Notes under the pieces: model-generated
Seen by the model: the letters and a program-made list of their open reading frames with translations, nothing else
The model's database searches: none
Told to the model about the DNA's origin: nothing
In this document: piece by piece, positions 40,369 through 53,600 of the stretch
Numbering within the stretch: the stretch's first letter is position 1
How the letters are laid out: every line of letters starts with the position of its first letter
Source of the DNA: Eleusine coracana subsp. coracana
Taxonomy: Eukaryota; Streptophyta; Magnoliopsida; Poales; Poaceae
Length of the DNA stretch: 64,000 nt
Direction of reading: 5' to 3'
Assembly: GCA_032690845.1 (NCBI GenBank)
Contig: CM064424.1
Span: 45,087,511-45,151,510 of the forward strand
Translations under genes and position numbers: made by a program

Positions 40369-43281
40369 CTACTGAGCGCTCGAGGTCATAGGAGGTGGTG
40401 GTGCAGTGATATCCTCTGTGGACTCTACTTTGGGCTGCTCCTGTGCTGGATCCTGCTGCTCTCCTTGAGCCTGTGTCACCTGAGTGTCGAGCTGCTCAAA
40501 GTATGCGAGATCCACTAGTGACGCAAACCCTCTATCCTATGTTTTTGTGACTGTGGTTGTCTCCTATGCCTCTAAAGCCTTGAGAAGAGTGGGATTGGTC
40601 ACGTCCTCCTAAGTAAAACCTCCACGGATTAGATCCTCTGTTACCTGAGGTGTGACAAGTGTAGAGTCTGTAGCAGAAGAAGGTAGAGCTGAGCTAGTAG
40701 CTGTGGCTATCTACGGGTCTGCTCGAGTAGTGTGCACTATATCTGAGAACAGACTCCTGACTGGTGGCTACTACTGGGAGGTGGAGGGTACTACCATCTA
40801 TGAAGCTGTAGACTGAGCTGGTGAAGTGACAACGTAGAGACTAAGAAAGCTGACACTGGGGACAACTATGTAACTAGCGAGGAGGGTTGTCCTGCTCCCC
40901 CTATCGGTAACGCCCCTGAGTGTGATGACAAGCCACATGACTAGGCTGTCATCATGGCAGTGAAAGGCCCTGACTGTGTCTGGAGATGCTGAAACTATGA
41001 AATTGTGGGGACTTCTACCTGCTGGCTAGATTGTCCTATAGTAAGCTCCACCATTTGAGTCATCAGCGTAGTCATTAGCATCATCTATTGTCCCTAAAGC
41101 TCTACATGTCCCCTGATTACTTCCATAATCTGACGCCTCTCCTCAGCTGAGCTCTAGATGAAGTCACATAGGCGTCCTACAAGCACTGCTATGGTGGTGG
41201 CGTGATCTATCTCTGAAACTACTGGCTGGGGTGGAGCTCCTGTACTCGCTGACTTAGGAACCGCCGTCTTTGGATGAGCCTGCTCCTTGAGTGTAACTGG
41301 CGGCGACTCCTACTTGTCCGTCTACTAATTCGAGACTGACTGCGATCCCCTAGGGACACGAGATGCATAGGTGGTCACCTCAGGTATACCTGTCCAACGG
41401 GCCGTACCGAGCCGGCACGGCACGAGCCTGTGATGGGCCAGGCCATTTTTTTGACAGGCCGGCACAACCCTTCTAATGAACGGGTCATGCCGTGCCGGCC
41501 CGACGGGCCTGTGTCGAAGCCCAAGCACGTCGCGGCTCGTCTTACACGGGCCGTGCCGGCTCAGAGCCCACTTAAATTTTAAATATTTGATTTTTCTCCA
41601 AAAATTGATATTTTCATAGATAAAATATTCTTTATCAATAAATTAGAACTAAAAATATATGATTTTTAGTATAAATATTGAAATACTAATCATTTTATTT
41701 GACGGGTCGTGCCATGCCGGGCCGTGCTTCACGGGCTAAGCGGGCCACCTCACGGGCTAAGCGGGCCACATTAAATGGGTCATGCTCGGGCTAGCATAGC
41801 GGGCCTGTAGCTAGGCCCAGGCATGGCCCGTCTCTCTTTGGGCCATGTTGTGCTCAGATCGGGCCAAAATAGGCGGGCCTCATGCCAGCCCATTTAGCCC
41901 GACCCACTTGGCCAGGTATAACCTGAGGGAATGTGGCGTACTACTTCTTTGTCACAAGCCCTAGTATCCTCAGAAGATAGTAAATATATGGCCTGTAGAC
42001 TAGGTGGCCTCCTCCATCTCTCTCAGAAATCACCTCCTCCATCTCAGCTATAAATAGATTTGTTAGGTCAAACTATTGTCTCCTCAATAACACTGCCACT
42101 AGCCACTGGTGCAAGAGTGTGAACTCCTCTCTGTACCCTGACCTAGGAATGATAGTCCTGGTGACTATCGACCTAACCACCTTCGCCTCTGCAGTGAGCC
42201 TAGTAGGGCGTCTGTCAACGCCTGGAGCGTGTGGTGGTGGAAAGGCAACTAACACCATGTCGTATGGAGGTAGCGTCCCTCCCTGTGGTCTGTGGGATGG
42301 AGCAAATGTCCGATAGGCACTCCTGTACAACTACAAATCTAAAGCAAGTAGTCCAAGTGCAGCTATCAGATCCTCCTTGGTCAAGTGTTGGGGCTCTCCT
42401 CTGAACATGAACCACATCTCAAAATGATCTCTGGCCACCCACAATGAAGCGTAGAACTCCATCACTATGTCCTCCCGGTATCTGTGGGGACCGGTGACTA
42501 AGTCTGCAACTCTAGGCAAGTAGGTGAAATACTGCACCATGTGCGTGCTCGTGGCTCTCCTCATGGCCTAGTAGGTGGTGTATTGCTGGGGCACGAATAG
42601 TCTAGACTTGCCCTTCCTGACAAGGTAGCATCTCAATCCCTCACCAATCCTCCTCTAGAGACCAGTCTAGTACCTCTCTCCTCTAGCAGGGTCCCTAGGA
42701 ACTGGAACCCACTACTCGAAGGGGACGAGGTGACTCACCTTAAGATCCTTGGCGGGTACCTTAAGGATGTCTCCCTCTCCAGCTACGTCCACAAGTCTCT
42801 ACAACCTCCTGGTGTACATGATACACGTGCAATGCGGGTCTCCTACCCGATGAGATGACTGTTGTTGTGGTTGTGCTGGCTTCTTTGTCTCCTCCTCCTC
42901 AAACTCCTCAGACTCGGACTCTAACTCGCTGTCATCCTCTGACTCCTCCTGCTGCCTGGAGGATCCCTGCTCTGCAGGTCCTGACGACCTCCCCTAACAA
43001 GAAGTCGGAGTACACTGTGATCAAACTGGTGGTACAACCCCTGTGGCCAAAGCTGTCGCCCTCCTCCTGGTGCTCCTCCTCAGACATTGGGTGTCATCTC
43101 TCTGCTCAATGATCAACCATGCCCTTGGTGTGCTGCGGGATGCCTCCATGGCATCTAGGTGTTGTGCGAACCGTGTGGCCCTCTCTGACTCTGGGTCTAG
43201 TCTAGTCCTCTTCTTGCCTCTGGGCTTCTCTAGCACATTGCCCTTTCCCTTATCTTGTCCTGCCATCTCTGCTGCTGACAA
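40369..43281 (-). pseudogene. Sirevirus B env-like ORF, split by a hAT element
   Basis: The start is near 43281 (MSAAEMAGQDKGKGN, a KKRTRLD basic patch). Then THMVQYFTYLPRVADLV, YREDIVMEFYASLW and MFRGEPQHLTKEDLI; then GTLPPYDMVLVAFP, RPTRLTAEAKVVRSIV and PRSGYREEFTLLHQWLV. The C-terminus is proline- and glutamine-rich and ends PPPPMTSSAQ at the stop 40369-40371. This is the additional ORF between pol and 3' LTR in Sireviruses, often called env-like although a fusion role is unproven. At least three frame breaks and the hAT insertion (41385-41920) disrupt it. No signal peptide is seen. Confidence 0.6.
41385..41920. mobile_element. Nonautonomous hAT-type element with 8-bp target duplication
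   Basis: The inverted ends are TATACCTGTCCAACGGG (left) and, reverse-complemented, TATACCTGGCCAAGTGGG (right). Flanks ACCTCAGG (41377-41384) and ACCTGAGG (41921-41928) match at seven of eight bases, the size of a hAT duplication. Long subterminal regions rich in GGGCC and GGCCCG surround an AT-rich centre (41575-41695). At 536 bp it encodes nothing. It lies within the env-like sequence. Confidence 0.8.
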
Positions 43282-43850
43282 GTGTTACTGCACACACGTA
43301 GGTAGAGATAGGATACACATAAAGCATATATAAATTTACAAGCATAACACTGCTACGTAAGAATGCGCAATAGAAATCCTAGCACTAAGATGAAGGACAT
43401 GATCACTAGTCAAATATGTAAAATAACAATAGTGACATCGACTATAAGTGGCTGATGCGAGTCATCTAGTGTACAACCAATTAATAGCAATCAATCCAAC
43501 TGTAGACTAGACAGGAAACAACCCTAGAATTGCAATTACAAGATAATCATGTATTAATTGCAAACTAGGTTGAGCTAATTAACCAACTAATGCAATTAAA
43601 ACCAGGAAATTGATCTAATTGCATTAATTAAGCCAATTGCTCGATAGTCAGGGTGCAAATCAATGAATGGGAGAATGGCACAATACCGTGGGGAAATCCG
43701 AACACGAGTACCGTGGAGAACACGCAACTGATCACCGGAAAAGGTGAAGCTTTTGACACCGGCAATGGAGAAGAAAAGGGAAAGGGGCTACCTTTGCCCT
43801 AATCAGTGGAGGCTCGGGTCTGTGGGCAGCGTGCATGTGCGGGGAGAGAG
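43282..43850 (-). other. Sequence upstream of the env-like ORF
   Basis: AT-rich with a GC-richer right end (43680-43850). There is no domain. It is cut at 43850 by a copia LTR, leaving GAGAG (43846-43850) as the candidate target site. Confidence 0.45.
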
Positions 43851-45724
43851 TGAAGGACCAAGAAGGTGACCAGAGGGGGGGGGGGGTGAATAGGAGCCAA
43901 TAAAATTCTTCACAGGAACTTTGCCTATGACCCAAAATCAACCAAACCCAACCCTAAAGTAAGTCACCAAGGTTACATACACCTTGTGATGTGCTAACCC
44001 TAGAAGTGATCAACAATAGCAGTGGAACACAGCAGAAATAATAGAAAACAGCAGAGACTCGAAATGGTCAAAGAAATGCACCAAAACAGGTAGCTCTGTC
44101 AGTACATCGACAGTGTCAATTGGGACTATCGGCAGTGCCGATTAGCAGATGGAACAAAGCTTCAGGACACCCAAACAAAGGACATCGGCAGTGCCGGTCA
44201 GTAGCATCGACAGTGCCGATTGGCACTATCAGTAGTGTCGGCCAAGTTCATCAGCAGTGCAAATGCGGGGTTCGGACCAAACCACTAGCAGTGCCGGTTG
44301 TGGCATCATCAGTGCCGGATCGGGTACTGACCCATCGGCAGTGCTGGTCCAGGCGATCGGCAATGCCGATCGACCCCCGACAGAATAGAAAACTATCATA
44401 AATTTGTCCCAAATCTCTGCAAAACTCAACCAAATGAACTCCAAAATATGCAATTTTTGAACCAGATAATCCTCTACTCAAATAGCACAAGGAATCATCA
44501 CAAATTTCAGATCTTGTGCCAAGAACACCAAAAAAGGGGAAACTTGAGAAAACTTCAAAATCGAAGATGCTAGAGCTCTTGATTCAGTCAAGTACCTATA
44601 GAGATTTGTTCTAGCTCATCATAGCACCAAGTTCCCCACAAAATCCGTCCCAAAAGCTCAACCAAAAGTGAGATAAAAAAATTCTCACGAAAATAGCTCT
44701 AAAAATAGGGAAAAAGAGAAATCCGGGATTTAGGGAGAGAGGAAGATCTTGAGCACGAAATTGAATCTGATATCATTGATTTATCTTATCAAGATACATG
44801 GATACATGGCTAGGAAGCCACCCTCTTCCTCCTACTATTTGGAAGAGAAAGAGATGTCTCTCACACACCCTCTCTCTCCTCTATTACATGAAAACCTCTC
44901 CTAGCACTTTGAAATGAAGACATAGCAAGTCTAAGGGAAAGAGAGGCACATCTTCCACCAGCCCTACCTCTCCTTATATAGGCCTAGGGGTTGTCCTAAA
45001 GACCATCCCACCCCTCACCTATAATACACTGTTGCCTAACACTAGGGGCACAACCGTCCATCTTTATCCTCGTCGCCTGAATGCCATCGGGCCCTTAACA
45101 ACTTTTCTTTGCCTCGACGCAAGCTCCGTGATAGTCCCACGTGCACCTCCAATCGACACCGCTGGTTTTGAGGCCCATGTTGGGAAACCGCCTTACATGC
45201 TTCTCAAAGCATGACTTCTTGATCTTGACACGTGTCACCTCGTCCCATGATCCTCCTCGTCGGCAAGTCTCTCCTGCCTCTGGTCCATTGGAAGCATCTA
45301 CTTGCACCGACGTCCGATCACCTTTGACTTGGTCAACCCCGCCATCGTGATCACCACCCACGGTTTTGAGGCTCAACCGCGAAACCGTCCGTGCTTCTTG
45401 CCTCTCCACGTGTACGGTATGGATCACCCTTGACTTCACCCGGCTGCCCGATCATCCCGCCCCAAGTCTCCTACTTGTGCCCGATCCTCTCGCCATTGAC
45501 CACCAAGTTGACTCCAGTGACCTACACATCATAAGACAAGCAAACACATTTTCCATCTCCTGCAAACTCTCCAACATCATTACCAAGTCCGGTTAGTCAT
45601 AGCCATGATATACACAAACTCATGCAATCCCCAAATTCCCGCATTTCAACTCAAACAAAGAACTCAACCAATGTCAATTACTCATCACATAACCGTGACA
45701 CATATCCAAACAAATGATTTCTCA
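43851..45724 (-). repeat. 3' LTR of copia element C, 1874 bp
   Basis: Minus-strand ends are TGAGAAATCATTTGTTTGG (45724) and GGTCCTTCA (43851). A C11 run followed by TCTGGTCACC precedes the inner end, as in the LTR at 59640 where CACCCCCC precedes CACTTTCA. It contains ten or so imperfect copies of the palindrome ATCGGCAGTGCCGAT at 44100-44370. The polypurine tract abuts its right end, which fixes orientation. Confidence 0.7.
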
Positions 45725-46571
45725 ATCTCCCCCTTGATGAGTACATTCACAACATCAAATGCACAAAGCTTAGAGATTTGAAATGCAAAACCAAATAAGC
45801 ACATCCAAATGGCCGAACCTAAAGAAAAGATAAAAAGTAGCCATCTAGCATAAGAGGGATCGCAAAACCAAGAGTTGACAAAGAAAGCCACTCGAGAACG
45901 CAAAGATTGTGAAAAACGCTCAAGGCTATGATATGCTCCCCCTCAACTTGTGGTAGGTCTCATGTAATGCAAAAATGGATCATTTTAAGTTCCTTAGCAT
46001 TATTTGTGCATGACCCAATATTTTCTCCCCCTTTGGCAACAAACTCATCAAAGAAGCAAAAGAACAAGTATGTAGTGCATGAAAATGCAAACCTAAGGAG
46101 CTTCAACAATTATGCAAACAAGCATTTAACCTTGCTAATCAGAAGTATAGAGCTATGAGGTGTAAAAGCAATAGCTCACAATCATACAAAGATTAAAAAT
46201 AGATAGCAAGACATAAACACCAAGAGCTATACATGCTAAGCAAAAAGATTAACTAGCATAGATAGAATTAAATTTGCTTATCATGAGAAAAGCTGCCACC
46301 ACGTATATAAGTACTGCCATCCAAGGCAAAACAAGTATCAAGTGAATCAAAAGAAACTAGCCAGTCTCAATCTCAACCAGGGCAACAAGTATTTATAGAA
46401 AAGAAGCTTTACAAATGCTTATATATGGAACATAGACTCATAAAAAAGCAGCATTATTCTTATGTGATCCTCATGTAACTTCTAATCCATGCAGATGGTC
46501 GCACAACTGGGTACGACAAACACCTCGAGGCTTCGAAGCACAATTTTTGGAGTTAGCATTTGATGTAACTT
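45725..46571 (-). other. Copia C 3' noncoding region with polypurine tracts
   Basis: The minus strand has CTCATCAAGGGGGAGAT directly beside the LTR (45725-45742) and a second GCCAAAGGGGGAGAA tract near 46024-46038. A 25-base phrase (TAACTTCTAATCCATGCA; CCGAGGCTTCGAAGCACAA) is repeated at about 46470-46610. No ORF. Confidence 0.65.
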
Positions 46572-47342
46572 CTAATCCATGCAAAACACCCCGAGGCTTC
46601 GAAGCACAATCAACTTATTTGGCAAACTAAAATCAAAATGATGAGCATACCTTTGCGGCAAAAAGAACACATGTTCCCTCAATGTTCCAAGCTCCCCCCG
46701 AAGAAAAGCGAATCGCAAAGCATCTAGGGGCTTGGTAAGGTTATCAGCCAGTTGATTTTTGGTGTCGATGTATTTGAGCTCAACATCTCCCTTCTCAATA
46801 TTGTCTCTCAAGAAGTGGAATTTTAGATTAATGTGTTTGACCTTACCATGTTGGACTGGGTTTTTGGTTAAGCATATGATACTAGAGATATCAAACATGA
46901 GTGGAACATTTTTAAAAGTTAATCCATACTCTCTCATGGTGGATACTATCCATAGGATTTGAGAGCAGTAGCAACATACTTCGCCTCTGTGGTGGATTGG
47001 GCTACACTTGACTGCTTACGAGAAGACCAACAGATCAAGAAAATACTCAAGAAATGGTAAGTACCATAAGTGCTCTTCCTATCAATTCTACACCCAACAA
47101 AGTCCATCAGAATACCTAATGAGATCAAGAGATGATGATGTAGAGCGCCAAAGATCAAACTCAAGGCTGTATTTGAGATACCTGAAGATACGCTTGACAG
47201 ACTTGCAATGACTCACCCTTGGAGAAGCTTGCAAGCGAGTAAAAAGACACACCACAAAGTGTATGTTGGGTCTTGTCGCCATCAGATATAAAAGGGAGCC
47301 GATCATGCTCCTGTACTCTCTTTTGTGACACCATAGTGTCAC
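46572..47342 (-). pseudogene. Copia C RNase H and reverse transcriptase end
   Basis: The minus strand has YRSMIGSLLYLMATRPNIHF and RIFRYLKYS, then a frame change, GCRIDRKSTYGTYHFL, CWSSRKQSSVAQSTTEAKYVA, then YGLTFKNVPLMFD, VQHGKVKHINLKFHFLRDN and NQLADNLTKPLDALRFAFLRG. The RNase H glutamate motif reads TEAKY where others have AEAEY. The element is cut at about 47330 by the Tekay LTR; the rest of pol and gag are lost. Confidence 0.85.
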
Positions 47343-50300
47343 TACATTCTTTTAATCACATGATTGCACCTAATTTTGGTTTATCGAGTCATATTTCAAA
47401 TTTTGATGCATTTCAAATTTATTTGAATTTGAATTCAAATTAAAGTATGGTTAGGTTGAGAAGCAACTACAAATTTTACCATACAACTAGGTGCTATAAA
47501 AAATTTATGTGATAAAATTTGCCATAAAAGAATTATAGAAATTTTCTCAAAATTTTATTCTAAGAGGAAGTGTCCTAATTAATTTCTAGAAGTTTAAATT
47601 TTATTTATATTCAAATAAATGACAAACTTAACCCATTTTAAATTGAAGTTTGAAACCTATCACATAGTAATGTCCATAACTCAAGGTTTCTGTACAATTT
47701 TTCCCCAATCCATCTGGAATTTGGAGCTATTTTATTATCATTTTTAAAGTACTGCTCGAGATATTTCCAGAAAATGTTAAAACCTGACCTCGGGACCCCT
47801 TGTCAGTCCCCCTCTACTACCTGTTCTCTCTCTCACTGGCGCTTAACGCCGTGACCGCAAGATATGCGCGTGCCCGCGTGTCATCGTTGGGCTGATGCTG
47901 CAGGCGATCAAAACTGGCGTCTCGATTCTTTCCCTACTCATTTCTCGCTCTCTCCGCTCCCTTATCTCGGTTCCTCCGCGCGCGCGACTCGCCATTTCCC
48001 CTAGTTCTCATCAGCTTCATCGCCATTGCCGCCCTGCACCAAAGCTCACCGAACCGTCGAGATACCCCGTGAAAGCTCAAGCTCAGGAACATGATGGATG
48101 CGCCGTGAAGCCACCAAACTCCAGGAACAAACCTCATCTCAATCCACTCACCGAGTGTGGAGTATTTCGCATTTTTCTCCGACAACTTCATCTCCGACCA
48201 TCTCCAACGCAGTCGCTTAATTCTTCCTCCACAGTTCGTATCGTCCTTCTATTATTATGCTATGGCGTTGCCAACTCATTTTCGAACCACCCTGACCCCT
48301 TATTCCTTTGATTCCTCCAAAGAAACCATAGCAGTTTTCAAGTTTGTGGCCGCAAGCTCACTGGACAGAGGTTGAAGACGCGCGATGGCAGTTTCGTAAA
48401 TAAATCAAAGTTATAAATAAATTTCCAGAAATTACTTAAACTTATAAAAATCATATCTGGAGATTTAGAGCCCCTAAAATAGCAAAGTAAATTCTGTTGG
48501 TTTTCTTAACATGAGCTCTATGCACTGAGTATGTTGTTGCAGATGGTTATCATGTAAATTTGTGATATATGATTTATTTAGTGTAAATCCTAATAAATTC
48601 ATATGCTTAGTTATACATATGATTAAATGGTAAATTAAAGTTTTTTAGACTTCTCGTGACATGTCCTGTCCATAATATATTTAAATGACCCTAGTTTCTG
48701 GATATAAAATTTTATATGATTTTATCTTTAAAATGATTAAAATTATATTAAAGTATTTTTTGTAAATTTTTAGATTTTGAGCTTGTGCAAATAAATCATG
48801 CTCATTATGATGTATTATCATAAATTTATCTAGGAATTTATCTTCTGTTTATGTTTTACTATAATTTATTTAGTCAAACTCCAAGTTAAATACATTGTTG
48901 ATAAGTTGCTCATAAAATAAATTTAAAAACTGGTGAAAATGATCAATATATATATATATATAACATGTTGTAGTGTTGCTAAAATAATTTATTGCATTGC
49001 TTGACCAAATAATCCTATTTTAGTGTAATAGGAAAAAGTTTATCATAAAAATTCTACTTTCAATTTGTAGTCTGAAGTATATGGCTCCAAGAACAATATG
49101 GAGTAACTAATATGATTTAATCTATCTCATTTCGCATGTGCACCCCATTTGGTTGCATTTTTTATACATTCTCCTATATTGACATATCGATATCACTATA
49201 GAAAACATTAACTCAACGGGGAAGAATTTTTAGGAGGACTCCTCGAAATTTTTAGTACAAGAAAACTCTAACATCAGTACTAATCTAGTGGTTGTAGCTC
49301 AAGGCAAGCCCAGAACATTTTCATATATTAATTTGATTAAATTTCAGTAATTAAAATTATTAGATGTGTATAGATGAATTGTGCATTAAGTTTAGGAGTT
49401 GGATGAAAACCACCTGCATTTCCTGGATATGTCCTATTTTAATTTAGATATGATATACAGATATAGGGAGTTAATAGAGAAATTATGATACTTAGTTGTA
49501 ATATTTATACTGTTATCGTACTTGGAATGTTAGTAAAATAATGATAGCAATATGGTAAAGTAGGAATATTAAAATTTGGACTAATCGGGTCTGTATTACA
49601 AAGGGCGAAGGCAAAAGGACTTGTAAAGTTTTTGTCTCACAAGATGGCATTCCATTTAAGTAAACAACTAAAATTTGAGACGTGCACAGGCCCCATAGAT
49701 GAAAGGCAAAGATCATGTGTCTTTAAAAGACATGACTTGCAAGGTTATAACCCTGTCTGAATCGACCTAGAACCCGTTCGTTGTTGCTCCTTCGAGCAAG
49801 TTTTGAACAGGACCGAATACATGCTAGTATATGGGAACTAGTAAACTGATGTAGCATTGTCATATACATGCTTGGACGATAACTTAAAACTCTTGGTCAT
49901 TTGATCCAGTAGGAGTGGACAGATTCCCGATGTTACCGTGGAATGGCTGCCCATTCAGGACTTTTAGATTCGAACTGACATGTGTTATGATTTTACGAAA
50001 AGTTATCATACGTGTTTTTAAATGATATGTATGCCATATACTTTAGATTTTCCCAGCTGGTGTGAAATGATTGTAATCACCATCCCTCGCAGTAATGAGT
50101 ACCGCTTGTTCACTGAGTCACAACGTAGCTTAAGAATCTCACTAATATTAATGAATAGGATATTTGGATAAAGAATATTATATTTTTGTGAATCTGAACT
50201 TGATATATTTTATACAAGATTTAAAATTTAGATTATTTGTTGTGCTTTGTATTTCTATATGTTAGTTACCTTACAATGTTATAGTTACTAGAAAGTTCAC

Positions 50301-50637
50301 TAAATTTATTTTCTCCATCTCTGAGTCTATGTATGTCTAGATTTAATAATTATCGGGTAAAACTTGTTAAGCTTAGTAGCTCAGGCTTTGCCATATTGTT
50401 GTTTTAATTTTTTTAGCTAATAACACTGCTGCATATGAGCAACCTTTGGATGTTCTTCCCTGGGATATGTCTATTCAAGAGGGATGATCAGTCCACTAAA
50501 AGACTGAGGAGCCGCTGCTTTTGAATGATGCTAGCTGATAATCCGTATGGACTCGAATTTATCACAGTTGCTATTATCGTTGAGATGTATATTATAGACG
50601 GTTAATCACGTTATTTTCCACTGCTTTTATTTTACAT
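47326..50637 (+). repeat. Tekay-type LTR, + orientation (left arm of a giant palindrome)
   Basis: It begins TGTGACACCATAGTGTCAC, the same start as the Tekay 3' LTR on the minus strand (TGTGACACCCTAGTGTCAG at 53933). Homologous blocks occur in mirror order: CACATGATTGCACC (47376 / 53890), GCAAGCTCACTGGAC then TTGAAGACGCGCGATGGCAG (48352 / 52910), CGCAGTAATGAGTACC (50089 / 51210). A TA microsatellite lies at 48950-48962. Divergence is high at the outer ends and low near the centre. No internal sequence follows, so it is a solo LTR or one half of a rearranged element. Confidence 0.75.
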
Positions 50638-50690
50638 CAGGGTTTAAGTGATAAGTGCAGCAAACATATTATAAAGATCAGTTTTAAAAG
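50638..50690. other. Centre of the LTR palindrome
   Basis: A short unpaired stretch (CATCAGGGTTTAAGTGATAA and neighbours) lies between the two LTR 3' ends. The exact LTR termini cannot be fixed, because the arms diverge at the last 20-40 bases. No primer site is present on either strand. Confidence 0.55.
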
Positions 50691-53600
50691 CAACGAAAGA
50701 TAACGTGATTAAACATCTACAATATACAACTCAGCGATAACAGCAGTTGTGATAAATCCGAGCCCATACGAATTATCACCTAGCATCACACAATAGCATT
50801 GCTACTCAATCTTCCAATGGGTTGACCATCCCTCTAGAATAGACATATCTCAGAGAAGTACACCCAAAGGTAGCTCATATGCAACAGTATTATTACCTGA
50901 AAAATTAAGACAATAACATAGCAAAGCCTGAGCTACTAAGCTCAATAAGTCTTACCCAACTATTATTAAATCTAGACATGCATAGGCTCAGAGATGGAGA
51001 AAATAAATTTAGTGAATTTTTTAGTAACTATATTGTAAGGTAACTAGCATATAGAAATATAAAGCACAATAAGCAATCTGAAATTTAAAACTTGTATAAA
51101 ATATATCAAGTTCAGATTCACAAAAATATAATTTTTTGCATCCAAATATTCTATTCATTAATATTAGCGAGGTTCTTAAGCTACATTGTGACTCAGTGGA
51201 CAAGTGGTACTCATTACTGCGAGGGACAACGATTACAATCATTCTACACCAGTTGGTAAAACCCGAAGTACATGACATACACATCATTTAAGAACACATA
51301 TGACAACTTTTCGCAAAGTCATAATACATATCGATCCGAATCTAAAAGTCACGAGTGGGCAGCCATTCCACGATAACGTCGGGAATCTGTCCACTCCTAC
51401 CAGATCACACGACCAAGCGTTTGGGTACCGTCCAACATGCAAATGACAATACTACATCAGTTTACTAGTTCCCATATACTAGCATGTATTTGTTACTATT
51501 CCATACTTGTTCGAAGGGGCTGACAATGGATGGGTCCTAGGTCGACACAAACAGGGCTACAACCTTGCAAGCTATGTTCTTTGAAGGCACATGAGCTTTA
51601 CCCTTTCACCTACGGGGCCTGTTCACGTCTCAAATTTTAGTTGTTGACATAAACGAACTGCCACATTTGCCTTCGCCCTTTTCAATATAGACCCATTTAG
51701 TCTAAATTTTAACATTCTTACTTCTCCATATGACTATCATCATTTTACTAATATTTCAAGTACTATAACTATGTAAATCCTACAACTAAGCATAATAGTT
51801 TCTCTATTAACTACCTATACCTGTATACCATGTCTAAATAAAATAGGATATATTTAGGAAATAAAGGTGGGTTTCATCCAACTCCTAGACTTAATGTTTC
51901 AATCATCTATACACATTTAGTAATTTAATTACTGGAATTTAATCAAATTAACATACAGAAATGTTTCGGGGCTTGCCTTAAGCTACAACCATTAGATTAG
52001 TACTGATGTTAGAGTCTTTTTTAACTGAAAATTCCGAGGAGTCCTGAAAATTCTCGTCTATTGAGTTAATGTTTCTTATAATGATATCGATATGTCAATA
52101 TAGGCGAATGCATAAAAAATGCAATAAAATGTGATGCACATACGAAATAAGATACACTAAATCATCTTCGTTCCTCAACATTGTTCTCAAAGCCATATGC
52201 TTCAGATTACAAATTAAAAATAGAATTTTCATGATAAACTTTTTTCTATTGTATTAAAACAGGATTATTTGATCAAGCAATACAATTAATTATTTTAACA
52301 ACACTAAAACATGTTCTATATATATATATATATATAATCAATTTCACTAATTTTCATATTTATTTTATGAGCAACTTATCAACAATGCATTTAACTAGGG
52401 TTTTGACTAAACAAATTCTAGTAAAACAGAAGATAAATTCCTAGAACAATTTATGATGATACATCATAATGAACATGATGTATGTGCATAAACTTAAAAC
52501 CTAAAAATTTACAAAAATTATTTTAATGCAATTCTAAGCATTTTAAAGATAAAATGATGTAAAATTATATGTCCAGAAAATATAGTCAAAATAAATACAT
52601 AATGGACATATAATATCATGATAAGTCGAAACTAATTTAACTTGCAATTTTTTCATATTTATAACTAAGCATATGAATTTATTATGTTCCACAACAAATA
52701 AATTCTACAGACAGAACGACATGCAAAGCATGTGCAACAATATGTTCAGTGCATAGATCTCATCAAAAAGACACAAACAAAATTTATTTTGTAATTTTAG
52801 GATCTCTAAATCTCCAGATATTGATTTTACAAGATTTAAGCATTTTCTGGATTTTCTTTTGAACTTCGAGTTATTTACAAAACTGCCATCGCGCGTCTTC
52901 AACCCGTCCAGTGAGCTTGCGGCCAAAAACTTGCAAACTGTTACATTTCCCTTGGATACATCAAAGAACAAAGAGATCAGGGAGTTGCGCACGTAATGGA
53001 TCAAGAATTAGACTTTGGGACTCACCAAGGGCGGAGTATTTTGCTTCGGCACCAAAACTGTTCAATGGAGAGCTCCGGGGAAAGATGGTTTCGATTCACG
53101 CGGTTCAGTGAAGGAATGGCCGATGTATGCAAATGAGAAGCTAGAGGAGGAGCCGGCGCATTTTCTAGTACACTCGGTTGGGCTGGGGATAGCAGGAGAC
53201 GGTGGGACCATGAGCTTCAATGGAGCTCGGCCATGGCGGCGGAAATGGCGAGGAAGGGAGAGAAAGGTTGAGCAGAACGATAAAACTGAGGATGAGAGTG
53301 GCGGGAGGGACTCGAGGCAATGGTGTTGAGTCACCCAGGCGCGGGCGGGGATGGCCAGACGGGCGACACGACGCGCGACGTGTCCTGCGCGCAAGGTGTT
53401 CGACTGCCAGCGTGAGAGAGAGAGAGGAAGAAAGGGAGAAGAGAGACTGACAGTGGATCTCATTGTAATTTTTTATTTTTTCTGATTTTTTTCAGCCACA
53501 TGTTTAACTGTCTAAATAAAGTAGTTCCCAACTCAGAAAACTTCAGGGCAAATTTGTGATAAAAGGTTGAAAGTGTAGAATATAATGGTGCAGACCTCAT

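Noticed and set aside
53015..53463. Overlapping GC-rich ORFs in the Tekay LTR as a possible host gene
   Set aside because: They lie inside an LTR, have homologous noncoding sequence in the inverted arm (about 47820-48200), and show no domain.
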